From NCBI GenBank assembly GCA_944472155.2, contig OX235272.1, positions 81,908,020 through 81,972,019 on the forward strand: DNA of 64,000 nucleotides. The letters run 5' to 3'. The notes below the pieces were generated by a model. The model was not told the DNA's origin. It saw nothing but the letters and a program-made list of their open reading frames with translations, and ran no database searches. The stretch comes from Trichobilharzia szidati (taxonomy: Eukaryota > Platyhelminthes > Trematoda > Strigeidida > Schistosomatidae). The first letter of the stretch is position 1. Every line of letters begins with the position of its first letter. Below are positions 32,315 through 40,566 of the stretch, one piece after another. Both the position numbers and the translations under genes were made by a program.

Positions 32315-32337
32315 GTATCTGCAACCTTTCAAGTATG

Positions 32338-32786
32338 CTGCTGATATTATTAGTATTACAGTTGTTTCAATTCTACTCTCATTATTTACCTCAGTTGATT
32401 ATCTGTTGGTTGAGTTTCTGTGCAACTATGTGTTCATTTATTTATCTACCAATAAACTAACCGCCTAGTTAACCTTCTAAATCTGTACAAGCTTAGAAAC
32501 AGTGGCGCCAAATCAATAAGTCTATATATATATATATATATATACGTATATATATCAAACATATGTGCATAGGTATGCCTAGACAGATACAGAAGTATTT
32601 GTGAGCAAATTAATGCAAAATTAACTGTAATTTTATCTCTCTCTTGTTTTTGTTTTTATCTTTGAAAAACAAAAACCAAGGTTGAAATTTACGGCGCAAA
32701 ATGCAAAGAAAACTGTATTTTTTAGAAGTGAAAACGACAGAATTTTCATTTACTACCCAACATCAAAATAAAACTGATAATTAACA
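32338..32786. other. Unassigned, TA microsatellite
   Basis: TA repeat at about 32523-32545. No gene or repeat family recognised. Confidence 0.4.
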
Positions 32787-33116
32787 CAATATTCAACGAA
32801 GAGACTCATTTCAACGAATTTATTATCAAGCTGTACACTCGTATATATATATACACCTAAGATATTATATCCAGTGAGGGAATTGGATCAAAAGTGTGAA
32901 TACATAAAATAATAATAATAATAATAATAATAATATAGTATGAAATGCAATTAAAATATTTGTGATTATAATCATAGTTAAATGTCAAGTAGCAAAACAA
33001 TTAGTGTCATATATAGAATAATTCATCAGATGTATCGGACTTGGAAGCTTCGCATACCCTTCCTTTCTCCCTTGTAAAACAATACTGGAATATGTTCTCG
33101 TATCCATGTGGAAAAT
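32787..33116 (-). mobile_element. PLE 3' end, minus copy of an inverted pair
   Basis: The minus strand matches the plus-strand PLE at 33358-34125: the CACATGGATACGAGAACATATTCC start, an internal deletion of most of the coding and early 3' part, then TGAATTATTCTATATATGAC to the terminus TTGAATATT. An AAT repeat lies at 32909-32934. Confidence 0.85.
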
Positions 33117-33118
33117 GA

Positions 33119-33357
33119 GTGAGTCCGTGGCGCAGTGGTAGAATGCTCGCCAACCACGCGGGTGATTCGGGGTTCGATCCTCGATCAACGCACTCCTTTA
33201 CCTTGCTAAGCCAGTAATGACTGATGAAGAGAGAAGATTGGGTATGCGGCTAGCAACTCCATCCCGTAAAAATAAACACCACTGCTACCGAAACTTCAAG
33301 GCTCTAGCTTGAAGTCCTATGTTCCACACTGGGAACGTAAAGGAATAAAATAAAATA
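33119..33357 (+). mobile_element. SINE C inserted between inverted PLE copies
   Basis: A full copy: head GTGAGTCCGTGGCGCAGTGG, anticodon region TCGCCAACCACGCGGG close to tRNA-Gly(GCC), B box GGGTTCGATCC, body, and the RTE-like tail GTCCTATGTTCCACACTGGG ending in AAAAT repeats. The flanks ATCCATGTGGAAAATG and ATCCGTGTGGAAAGCG look like an old imperfect TSD. Confidence 0.88.
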
Positions 33358-34125
33358 AAAATCCGTGTGGAAAGCGTTTTCCACACGGATACGAGAACAT
33401 ATTCCAGCATGGTATTACAAGGGAGAAAGAAAGAGTGTGCGAGGCTGTATTCTAGAACACCTGATCAACTCCTGTCACTCTGCCAACCCTGACCATGATC
33501 ATCTACCAAATCATGCTAACTTACCGCGTTTACTTCGTTATAGACTTCTAAAGACAGTGGAGGCCTTGGCCATTCATGAATTTAAGCCCGACCTTTGTGT
33601 ACAAAAGAAGTATGTACAATCCCTACTTCTGCCTTGGCTGTAGAGCGATAGACATTTATTTATTTATTTTGTTTATTTAGTTAATCTATGTACGTTTCCC
33701 TCATTATTACGATTATTATTATTATTACTATTCTCACTTTGAATTGTTTCCACTTGTCCCACTTGTCGTTCCAAATCCAATTTTTTTCTTAAATATTGAA
33801 TTCTATATTATCAAATTTCACACCATGTTGTTTAACGTTTTATATTAGCCTACTAATCCTATAATTATGCACCCCTTTCCAACATATATACATCTTATGA
33901 ATTATTCTATATATGACACTAATTGTTTCGCTACTTGACATTTAACTATGATTATAATCACAAATATTTTAATTACATTTCATAATACTACTATTATTAT
34001 TTCATGTATTCACACAACTTTGATCCAGTTCCCTCATTGGATATAATTTCTTAAAAACCATATATATACAATTGTACAGCTTGATAATAAATTTGTTGAA
34101 AAGAGTCTCTTCGTTGAATATTGTG
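33358..34125 (+). mobile_element. PLE 3' end, plus copy of an inverted pair
   Basis: Carries the PLE C-terminal frame (33365-33643), a roughly 480-bp AT-rich 3' region, and the terminus with TTGTACAGCTTGATAATAAA and GAAAAGAGTCTCTTCGTTG. It is the inverted partner of 32787-33116. Confidence 0.85.
33365..33643 (+). pseudogene. PLE C-terminal coding remnant
   Basis: A 92-codon open frame: STRIREHIPAWYYKGERKSV (the end of the GIY-YIG domain), RGCILEHLINSCHSANPDHD, a LLRYRLLKTVEALAIHEFKP block and the family end DLCVQKKYVQSLLLPWL. The YIG core itself is missing upstream, so no functional nuclease is encoded. It has the same layout as 7764-8243. Confidence 0.85.
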
Positions 34126-34607
34126 TTCTTAATGCTACAATAGGAATTATTAAATTATTGATAATTAGCAATCAATGCTTCTTAATTTGAGTGTACTAAA
34201 TAATAGATTTCATTCGGTAGAATTCATAGACCCAGTCTTTTATTTTTCATTGCTTTTACCCATCAAGCAAGATTAACCTTAACTTTTCAGTCATGTAGAC
34301 GTTCAGAGACTTAAATGTCCATTATTCAACTGCTACAGTCACAGACCTTACCATTAACCTACTTCAGTAAAGATTTCTGACTTCAAAAAATTGAATGGTG
34401 TGGATTTAAATTTGAGAAAGAAGTTTAATTTTTACCAAAGTATATTACCAACATATGTAACTCATTAACCTCAACAAGTTAGATAATCATTCCTTAAACC
34501 TCTTATCTATTTAGCACCAACATCTACATTCAAAACAAGAGAAGTCATAATGCACAAGAGTATAACGTCATTTAATTTTGTGACAATATCATATATCGTG
34601 TCTTTTA
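34126..34607. other. Unassigned sequence
   Basis: Nothing recognised. Confidence 0.4.
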
Positions 34608-34860
34608 CGAGTTGATCACGGACTGATATCAGTTAGAGAACCATTGAAAACCAGGGTGTACTGGACAGCTGCTGTTTCATCCTAGTTTGGGAATCATCGG
34701 CAGCACGCACCCACTGGGATTCGAACCCAGAACCTTCCGGTGATGATTCCCAAACTAGGATGAAACAGCAGCTGTCCAGTACTCCAGTGCTGGTTTTCAA
34801 TGGTTCTCTAACTGATATCAATCCGTGATCAACTCGTAAAAACATAACTAACCCTTACAA
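34608..34860. mobile_element. HHR-SINE A fold-back hairpin
   Basis: A minus-strand family A half (34608-34735) is joined directly to a plus-strand half (34736-34860), giving inverted arms of about 85-90 bp around a short loop that holds the B box. Both arms contain the ribozyme remnant CCGATGATTCCCAAACTAGG or its reverse and the shared tail. Confidence 0.88.
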
Positions 34861-35437
34861 ACCAAACTATAGAAAATATATCGTGTCTACCAGTGTTATA
34901 AGCGAAATGAAAGCCATGAAGTCACGATAGTATTCATGACAATTATGCTATCTTTGCTGTTTAACTCTGAGTATCTTACTGGCACGATTGACACCAAACA
35001 AGTGAATCATTAAGCTACTATTTTGACAACGCAGATTTGGCAAAGTTTGAGATGCTGTTTGGCATCTGCATACCCCAGGGTATTCATATAAATATATATA
35101 TATATATTCTGGCTTCTGAGTAGACAGGTGTTTTTGCCAAATCGCTACATTTTCTCATGCAAACCATGTACACTTATTATATACAGAAAATATCAAAATG
35201 AAAAATGATCACTGATATATGAAATAAACTAAATGCATCAAAAAAAAAGAAGAGTAGTATAATTCTCATACAGCACAATATTTAATGAGTCATGCATCAA
35301 ATGAATACTAGTCTACAATTGTTTGTTATTTAATAATAGAATTATAAAATCAAAATCTGTGCAAACCAACATGTGAAAATAAATCTAGTGCACAGTAGTG
35401 ACTAACTTCAAGTTGAAGTGCTTGGAGTTCAGTTCAG
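34861..35437. other. Unassigned, TA microsatellite
   Basis: TA repeat at about 35086-35108. No gene recognised. Confidence 0.4.
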
Positions 35438-35562
35438 AGTTTAGCCGGTAGTAAGCCCAGTAAAGAGGGAAGGTTGGGATTAAGAGACTAGAAATCTCAC
35501 CCCATAACAAAGCTCAGGTTTTAAACCCTATGTTCCACTTGGAAGGCAAAGGAATAAAAAAA
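35438..35562 (+). mobile_element. SINE C 3' half, head missing
   Basis: Body from GCCGGTAGTAAGCCCAGTAA through AGGGAAGGTTGGG to the tail CCCTATGTTCCACTTGGAAG and A-rich end. 5'-truncated. Confidence 0.82.
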
Positions 35563-35710
35563 TCAATGAGCCAACGGCACATACTTCTAGTTGGGTCAAG
35601 ATCCCAGTGGAACGCTTTTAGACTAACTGATACACTATCACTTAGTCAGTAAGTTTATTCTTAAAACGATTTGAAACTTACGCTGCTTATAAAAGTGAAC
35701 ATATATAAAG

Positions 35711-35953
35711 TCATTTCTTAGCTTTAGGCACCTCTTTTTGTTTGTCTCTGTGTATATCAGATACCTTAGTGGTCAAAACTTGAATAAAAAGGTGTAACAC
35801 CGAGGTAAGTATGCTTAGATCACCACATAAAGGTTCTGCATTTTTTAAATTCACAATTTGCAATGTACACAGTTCGAGGGGGAAACCGAAATTATTCACA
35901 GCACATACTGTGATCTGTCTGATACCATAAATGGTAATCGAGAAAGCAAGCAC
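35711..35953 (-). CDS. Candidate terminal exon, unknown protein
   Basis: An open minus frame with no ATG at its start; it continues upstream a few codons into the fold-back element at 35965. It reads FSITIYGIRQITVCAVNNFG, then FPLELCTLQIVNLKNAEPLC, a hydrophobic LSILTSVLHLFIQVL run and a basic end RDKQKEVPKAKK. Possible acceptors are TTTATGGTATCAG and GATCACAG near its 5' end. A minus AATAAA lies at 35654-35659, about 55 nt past the stop. Composition looks protein-like, but the family is not recognised and chance is possible. Confidence 0.33.
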   Translation of the reverse strand: MLAFSITIYGIRQITVCAVNNFGFPLELCTLQIVNLKNAEPLCGDLSILTSVLHLFIQVLTTKVSDIHRDKQKEVPKAKK

Positions 35954-35964
35954 ATAGACATAAC

Positions 35965-36433
35965 GCCATATACTACTGATTGACTGATTTGAGTAGTTGC
36001 ATAAAGAGTCACATCAACCAGTAGTGATTGCCAGTCAGATCGAAGTGATTAAAACATTCGATAGCAGTTTCTGTTGTTCGGAAGCGGGCTTATCAACTAT
36101 TTATACAAACCAGTTAGTAGTATATGCGACCATACGATTATGCTGGCTTTCCTGAGGTGGAATTTCACCCCTGGAACTGTTTACATTACAGATTGCTAAC
36201 TAATTCGCAAAGTGTTACTTTGACTTTTGCTATCACCAATTCGCTCAAATAGCTATCCGGAAATCTGGCGGTTTGAACTGATTCAGCTTTCTAAGCTGTG
36301 TCATACCAAGTACACAAGTGATGAGGTCGGCCCCAAACGAGCGGAACAGCAGTCCTCAATCTGGCTGTCAATCACTATTGGTTGATTGATATGAGTGGTG
36401 CACAACTACTCATTTCAGTCAGTCAATAGTACA
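35965..36433. mobile_element. Fold-back element with about 70-bp imperfect inverted ends
   Basis: The ends (35965-36033 and 36363-36433) are inverted relatives sharing GATTGACTG, GAGTAGTTG and TAGTGATTG blocks. Between them are a B-box-like GGTTTGAACTG near 36270 and a hammerhead-like order near 36318-36365 (GTGATGAGG, CGGCCCC, GCGGAACAGCAGTC). It could be a fourth HHR-SINE-related family or a MITE-like element. Confidence 0.5.
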
Positions 36434-36753
36434 TCGTTTTTTTTTCATTTTCACCTAACTCACTCTTTCCCCTTCCTTATTTACAACGTAGAGTAAAACG
36501 TGGCTTTTAAGAATATTATGTATCACTTTACTCTTCATGACCACTAAGCTAAGATGTGAAAAAAAGTGAATGCTGAACATTGTAGAGAGTTATTTCGAAT
36601 AGTTATCGTGGTCATAATGAACACATATTATTATTGAAAAACTGCAACCTACTGAATTGAGGTACAAGTGAAATCCTACAGAAAACAGAAACACATACTG
36701 ACGTACTCGTACAAAAGCCATTGTAAGAATTAATAGTGCGCGCTGAAAATCCA

Positions 36754-37532
36754 GTTTGTTGGTTTTCGTTTGTATTTCTTCAAGTTTGTGTGACATTGAC
36801 ATAAATCATCCGCGAAGTTCAGATCATCTAGAGTCTCCTTATCGGTCCAGGGTATTTCAATCATTATCAGTGGAAGAAATTCAAAGACGTCACTTCCTTC
36901 ACTTATCTGTGTGACTTCGTTTCAACTACAGGCAGATGGCATGGATGAGGATATCAAAGGCAGAATCGCAAAGGCAAGACAGACACCTCCATCGCTCTGA
37001 AACCAATGTGGAAATCTTCTGCACTCAGCACAAGGAACAAATTCGGATTCTGAACACTAATGTTAACTCATTCAGTTCTTCTATATGGATCAGAAACTTC
37101 GCGAAAGCGTCACGAAAAGCATTTCCAACGGGCCACTTTAGACTCTTATCAACAGCTTCCCACCTCCGCTGACTCAATACCGAAGATCAGATGACCAACC
37201 GGAAAGAATTAGCAACAAGAAACTCTGGGAAAGAACCAGGGAAGAACACATTACTCAACAAATATTCGGAAGAGAATGCAGATGGATCAGACACACTCTG
37301 AGAAGACTATTGGATGACATCGCGCCCCAGTGCATAGCTTGTTAACAACAAGTTTGGCGTTAGTCCAAGGGTGACATGAAGAAGATCGTGTGAGGAGGAG
37401 GAGATGAAAGATAATGAGCACTCATAGGGCTAGCTTATGAGGACCGCAGAGAATGGGACAAAGTGGAGATGTGTTGTTGAAGCCCTATGCTCCACTCGGA
37501 ACCCAAGGGAACAATAATAATAATAATAATAA
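36754..37532 (+). pseudogene. RTE insertion with 5' inversion and 11-bp TSD
   Basis: CTGAAAATCCA occurs at 36743-36753 and 37533-37543. Inside, 36754-36855 is RTE sequence in minus orientation (RT SHKLEEIQTKTNKL region), and 36868-37532 is the following RTE segment in plus orientation (YRQMAWMRISKAESQRQD, ISNKKLWERTREEHITQQIF, IRHTLRRLLDD). It ends in an AAT tail. Such inversions arise when a second primer is used during target-primed reverse transcription (twin priming). Frameshifted, not functional. Confidence 0.85.
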
Positions 37533-37575
37533 CTGAAAATCCAATTCAATATTTACGATTACAGGAAGATTGTAT

Positions 37576-38420
37576 TTATCATTATTATTATTACTTCCTT
37601 TAATTCCTAGAGGAACATAGGGCTTCAGCCGCGCGTCTCCATTGCGTTCGGTTCTCTGCTAGAGTCTTCACCTGGCTCCATGTCTGCCCACATGCTTTCA
37701 TCTCTTCTTCACACGACCTCCTCCAAGTCACCCTTGAACGACCAACTCGCCACCGCTTGCCTTTCGGGTTCCACTCGAGCAATGGCTTGTCTAGGGATGT
37801 CACTTGATGGTTTGTTCCCTCAGAGTATGGCCAATCCATCTCCATTTCTTCCTGCCTATTTGTTGCACAATCGGTTCCTGGTTGGTTCGCTCATTACCAG
37901 AGATCTCTGTTGCTGATCTTTTCTGGCCGGCCATCTGATCTTGAGTATTGAGCGAAGACAGGTTGCTGTTAATGAAGGTCTGTAGTTTGTTTGAGATGCT
38001 CTTCCTGACGCTCCAAGTCTCTGATCTGTATAACAGGTAGCACTGACTTCACATTGGAGTTGAAAATCCGGATCTTATTTTTGATGCTGAGTGCTGACTA
38101 TCAACCTCCACACAGACTTGAGAGTAGCGGAAGCTTGTCTTGCTTTTCCGATTCTTGCTTTGATATCCTCGTCAGTTATGCCTGTAGTTGAAACGATGCT
38201 TCCAAGGTAAATAGGTAAAAGAGGTTGTTTCTTTCAGGTTCCTCCCATTTATGCTGATTGTTGTCTGTTGTTGTTGTTGCTGTTGGTGGTGTTGCCCAGG
38301 AATCTTCATCACCTCTGTTTTCTCTATGTTCACCTGAAGTCCTATCTTTGATGCTTCTTCTGCCAACTTGTTGCTTTTCGCTTGCATGTCTTCCAGTTTG
38401 TGGGAAATCAGACATACATC
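37576..38420 (-). pseudogene. RTE insertion with 13-bp TSD
   Basis: AGGAAGATTGTAT occurs at 37563-37575 and 38421-38433. The minus-strand body has KSNKLAEEASKIGLQVNIEK, TEVMKIPGQHHQQQQ, ISINGRNLKETTSFTYL, a C-terminal block (MEMDWPYSEG, WNPKGKRWRVGRSRVTWRRS, KTLAENRTQWRRA) and the 3' tail. It is 5'-truncated after the RT core. It inserted at a sequence that otherwise reads as a 3' splice site and exon start. Confidence 0.88.
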
Positions 38421-38592
38421 AGGAAGATTGTATCCTTGTTCTATTGATACTGATGGACGTCATTTTGCAAATGTAAACATATCCCTAGATTTTAGCAAGT
38501 CTGTGAAGAAAATCTACCCTTTAAAATCAATCACTCTTAAATTGAATAAAGACCGACTTTACTTTTCTTTTCTCGAGAAATATAATTATTAG
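38421..38592 (+). CDS. Candidate terminal exon next to RTE insertion
   Basis: The pre-insertion sequence, read across the TSD, is TTACGATTACAG then GAAGATTGTATCC, an acceptor-like junction. Downstream the frame is open to a stop at 38590-38592: LYPCSIDTDGRHFANVNISL, DFSKSVKKIYPLKSITLKLN, KDRLYFSFLEKYNY. AATAAA is at 38711-38716. The TSD keeps an AG just before GAAG on the right side, so the acceptor may survive the insertion. Protein family not recognised. Confidence 0.35.
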
Positions 38593-39174
38593 AAAAGGGG
38601 TAAGGAAATATTTACGTACCATAGCTTAATTACAACTTCTTTTGCCTCATATACCTGCCTTATTAGAGTGGTGAGATACCAACCCGCAAATAGTAAAACT
38701 AGACAAAAGTAATAAAAACTCTGTGAAGGGGAAGTTAGTGCGAAACTGTTTCTACACAAATAGACATTTTAAGACATTTCAGACATAATGCGCTAAAATT
38801 TTAGTTAATGATGAACACAAAGTTAGAGTGAAGGTTGAAGTCGGCTTTTTAAAGGGTCAGGTAAACAAGTGGTTTTCTCACGAAGCGTTGTGTAGACAAA
38901 ACATCACTGTCTCTCCCTATGCGGTGCTAAAAGTCAATAAAGTTCATTTCAGATTTTAGTATAACATGTTGACTAGAGAAAAGCGCACAAGTGTAACCAA
39001 TTACTTTCAATGCTAGAACAAATTCTGTTGAATTTATTGATTAGATTTACGCACGCACAAAAATCCATTTTTCTCCCGAAAATATGCTAACCAGATTGAA
39101 ATTTCTTTATTTCATCAGATTTGAGATATTGTGACAGACGTTTTGCAGTTCTGAATGTCTGAACACTACTTGTT
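38593..39174. other. Unassigned sequence
   Basis: Nothing beyond the possible polyadenylation signal at 38711. Not a known repeat here. Confidence 0.4.
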
Positions 39175-39438
39175 TTTAGGATAATTAAGATTTCCCGTTC
39201 GTTGACAATGTTGTACCTAAATGTTCCGTCAGTGTTTACCTGTCGACTCATAGTACGGACGCCCTGACGATGTCTCAGGATTAACATGGTGTTATTTTGG
39301 TTGATGGGGAGCACCAATGGAATGTTGGGCACTCATTTCGTCCTACTTGGGACAAGTCAATCGAATGTACCTGCATCTCTAATGAGTGATGGTGCTCCTC
39401 CCACTGAGACTCGAACGGAGACTGAGCATTTCGGTGCA
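39175..39438 (-). mobile_element. Sm-alpha copy, degenerate ribozyme
   Basis: Minus: tRNA-like B box CGTTCGAGTCTCAGTGGGAG, the ribozyme remnant TTGACTTGTCCCAAGTAGG then ACGAAATGAG, ATTCCATTGGTG, and the 3' block TCAGGGCGTCCGTACTATGA. It faces a plus copy. Confidence 0.8.
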
Positions 39439-39439
39439 A

Positions 39440-39935
39440 AATGATCAATTAATCGGAGATGCGAATTGACTCAAAAGCAGTTAATAACTGGTGCGTCGGT
39501 GGCATAGCGGTTAGGACGCTCGCCGACCATGCACATGGTCCGGGGTTCGATCCCCGGCTGACGCACTCCTTTACCTCGCTAAGCCAGAAAAATACCGGTG
39601 AAGAGGAAAGGTTGGGCATGAGGCTAGCAACCCCATCCTGTAAAAATGAACATTGCTACAGAAACTTTAAGCCACTAGCTTGAAGCCCTATGTTCCACTA
39701 GGGAACGTGAAGGAAATAAAATATTGAAAAAAAGTTAATAACTGATTCCTGTTGCACGAGAAGTGACTCTCATAGTCTAGGGGCCTGGTGGATAACGCTT
39801 CAACATTTGAAACAATGGGTGCAGGGTTCCGTTCTCATTGGTAACACCATCACTCACTGTAGATGCAGCTATAGCCAACTGACGAGTTCCAAACTGAACG
39901 AAATGCTCCTTTTGGATTCCACTGTCAATCACCAG
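39440..39935 (+). mobile_element. Sm-alpha copy, split by SINE C
   Basis: Left part 39440-39490 (AATTAATCGGAGATGCGAATTG) and right part 39733-39935 (GCACGAGAAGTGACTCTCAT, tRNA-like head, B-box-like CAGGGTTCCG, CATCACTCACTG, ribozyme remnant CTGACGAGTTCCAAACTGAA then CGAAATG, GGATTCCACTGTCAATCACC). Confidence 0.83.
39491..39732 (+). mobile_element. SINE C, complete, 12-bp TSD
   Basis: AGTTAATAACTG flanks it at 39479-39490 and 39733-39744. The head at 39491-39566 still has a perfect 7-bp acceptor-like stem (GTGCGTC/GACGCAC), an A box (GGCATAGCGGTTAGG) and a B box (GGTTCGATCC). The body and RTE-like tail CCCTATGTTCCACTAGGG lead to an A-rich end. It is the best-preserved SINE C here and likely a recent insertion. 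Confidence 0.93.
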
Positions 39936-40194
39936 CAGGTCTCTTCAAACAGAAGTGAGCAAACTGGTTTCAGTCTAAAGTTTAACTGAAACGTAGATAG
40001 GAATTATCTGCCACGTGTAACAGTAATAAAGCCAAAACGTGGTGAATTTTGGTTTTGTTATGTGGCATAACTTGCAGAGCGATACATAATCATCATGGTT
40101 CCAAATATTGAAACACTTTTACAACAGAATTTTCAGCTTATGAAGAATTAATGGTTTTAGAATCAAAATTAGAGCACAAAAAAAATCAAGAGTT

Positions 40195-40545
40195 GATTTG
40201 TAAGGATTAGATTTGTTTATCGAGTTAGACCACGGATTGACATCAGTTAGAGAACCATTGAATACCAGCACTGGAATACTCAACAGCCGTTTCATCCTAG
40301 TTTGGGACTCATCTGCAGTACTCACCCACTGGGGTTCGAACCCAGGACCCTCCGGTTACCAGGCAAACTCGTATACCATTCAGCCACTGGGATGTTACAA
40401 ATCAACTCTCGAAAATTAATCTAATGCTCTCTAGAGACTTGGTACAGGACGGGATTTCCTGGAGTTTTAGTTAGAAGTCATAACCAGTGAGGTCCATCCA
40501 GTCAAGTGTGAGGATGGAGTTCCCGCCGATGACATTGGCTACTTC
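40195..40545 (-). mobile_element. HHR-SINE A, with a plus-strand family A stub
   Basis: 40195-40395 is a minus copy: head with B box GGGTTCGAACCCAG region at 40333, and a ribozyme close to consensus (stem I GAGTACTG, core CAGATGA with one change, stem II GTCC/GGAT). From 40395 to 40545 the 5' region of family A follows in plus orientation (GTGAGGATGGAG...GACATTGGCT). Confidence 0.83.
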
Positions 40546-40566
40546 TATATACTGTCTGATTGAGAA

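Larger units (their letters stand above)
31900..32326 (-). mobile_element. HHR-SINE B, terminally redundant insertion with 11-bp TSD
   Basis: A 427-bp insertion on the minus strand bounded by TTTCAAGTATG at 31889-31899 and 32327-32337. From its 5' end it holds a hammerhead (32270-32314), the family tail, a tail-to-head junction (TCCTACAGGAGGTCAGTCGC), a tRNA-Cys-like head (about 31995-32075; TAGCTCAGTGGTAACG, CTGACTGCAGC, B box GGGTTCGAATC), a second hammerhead (31931-31975), and the first tail bases again. The roughly 85-bp terminal segments are near-identical direct repeats. The unit is therefore circularly permuted. The TSD shows it moved as one piece. Confidence 0.93.

Noticed and set aside
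38172..38415. Glutamine-rich protein frame
   Set aside because: It is the RTE region between RT and C-terminus, where a CAA/CAG run expands in this copy.
39087..39332. 81-codon minus frame that looks protein-like
   Set aside because: It is a readthrough of the Sm-alpha 3' region, which aligns to other Sm-alpha copies that are not open in this frame.
39491..39566. Functional tRNA gene
   Set aside because: Good acceptor and T-arm pairing, but the anticodon arm is rearranged and it is the head of a SINE with TSD and tail.
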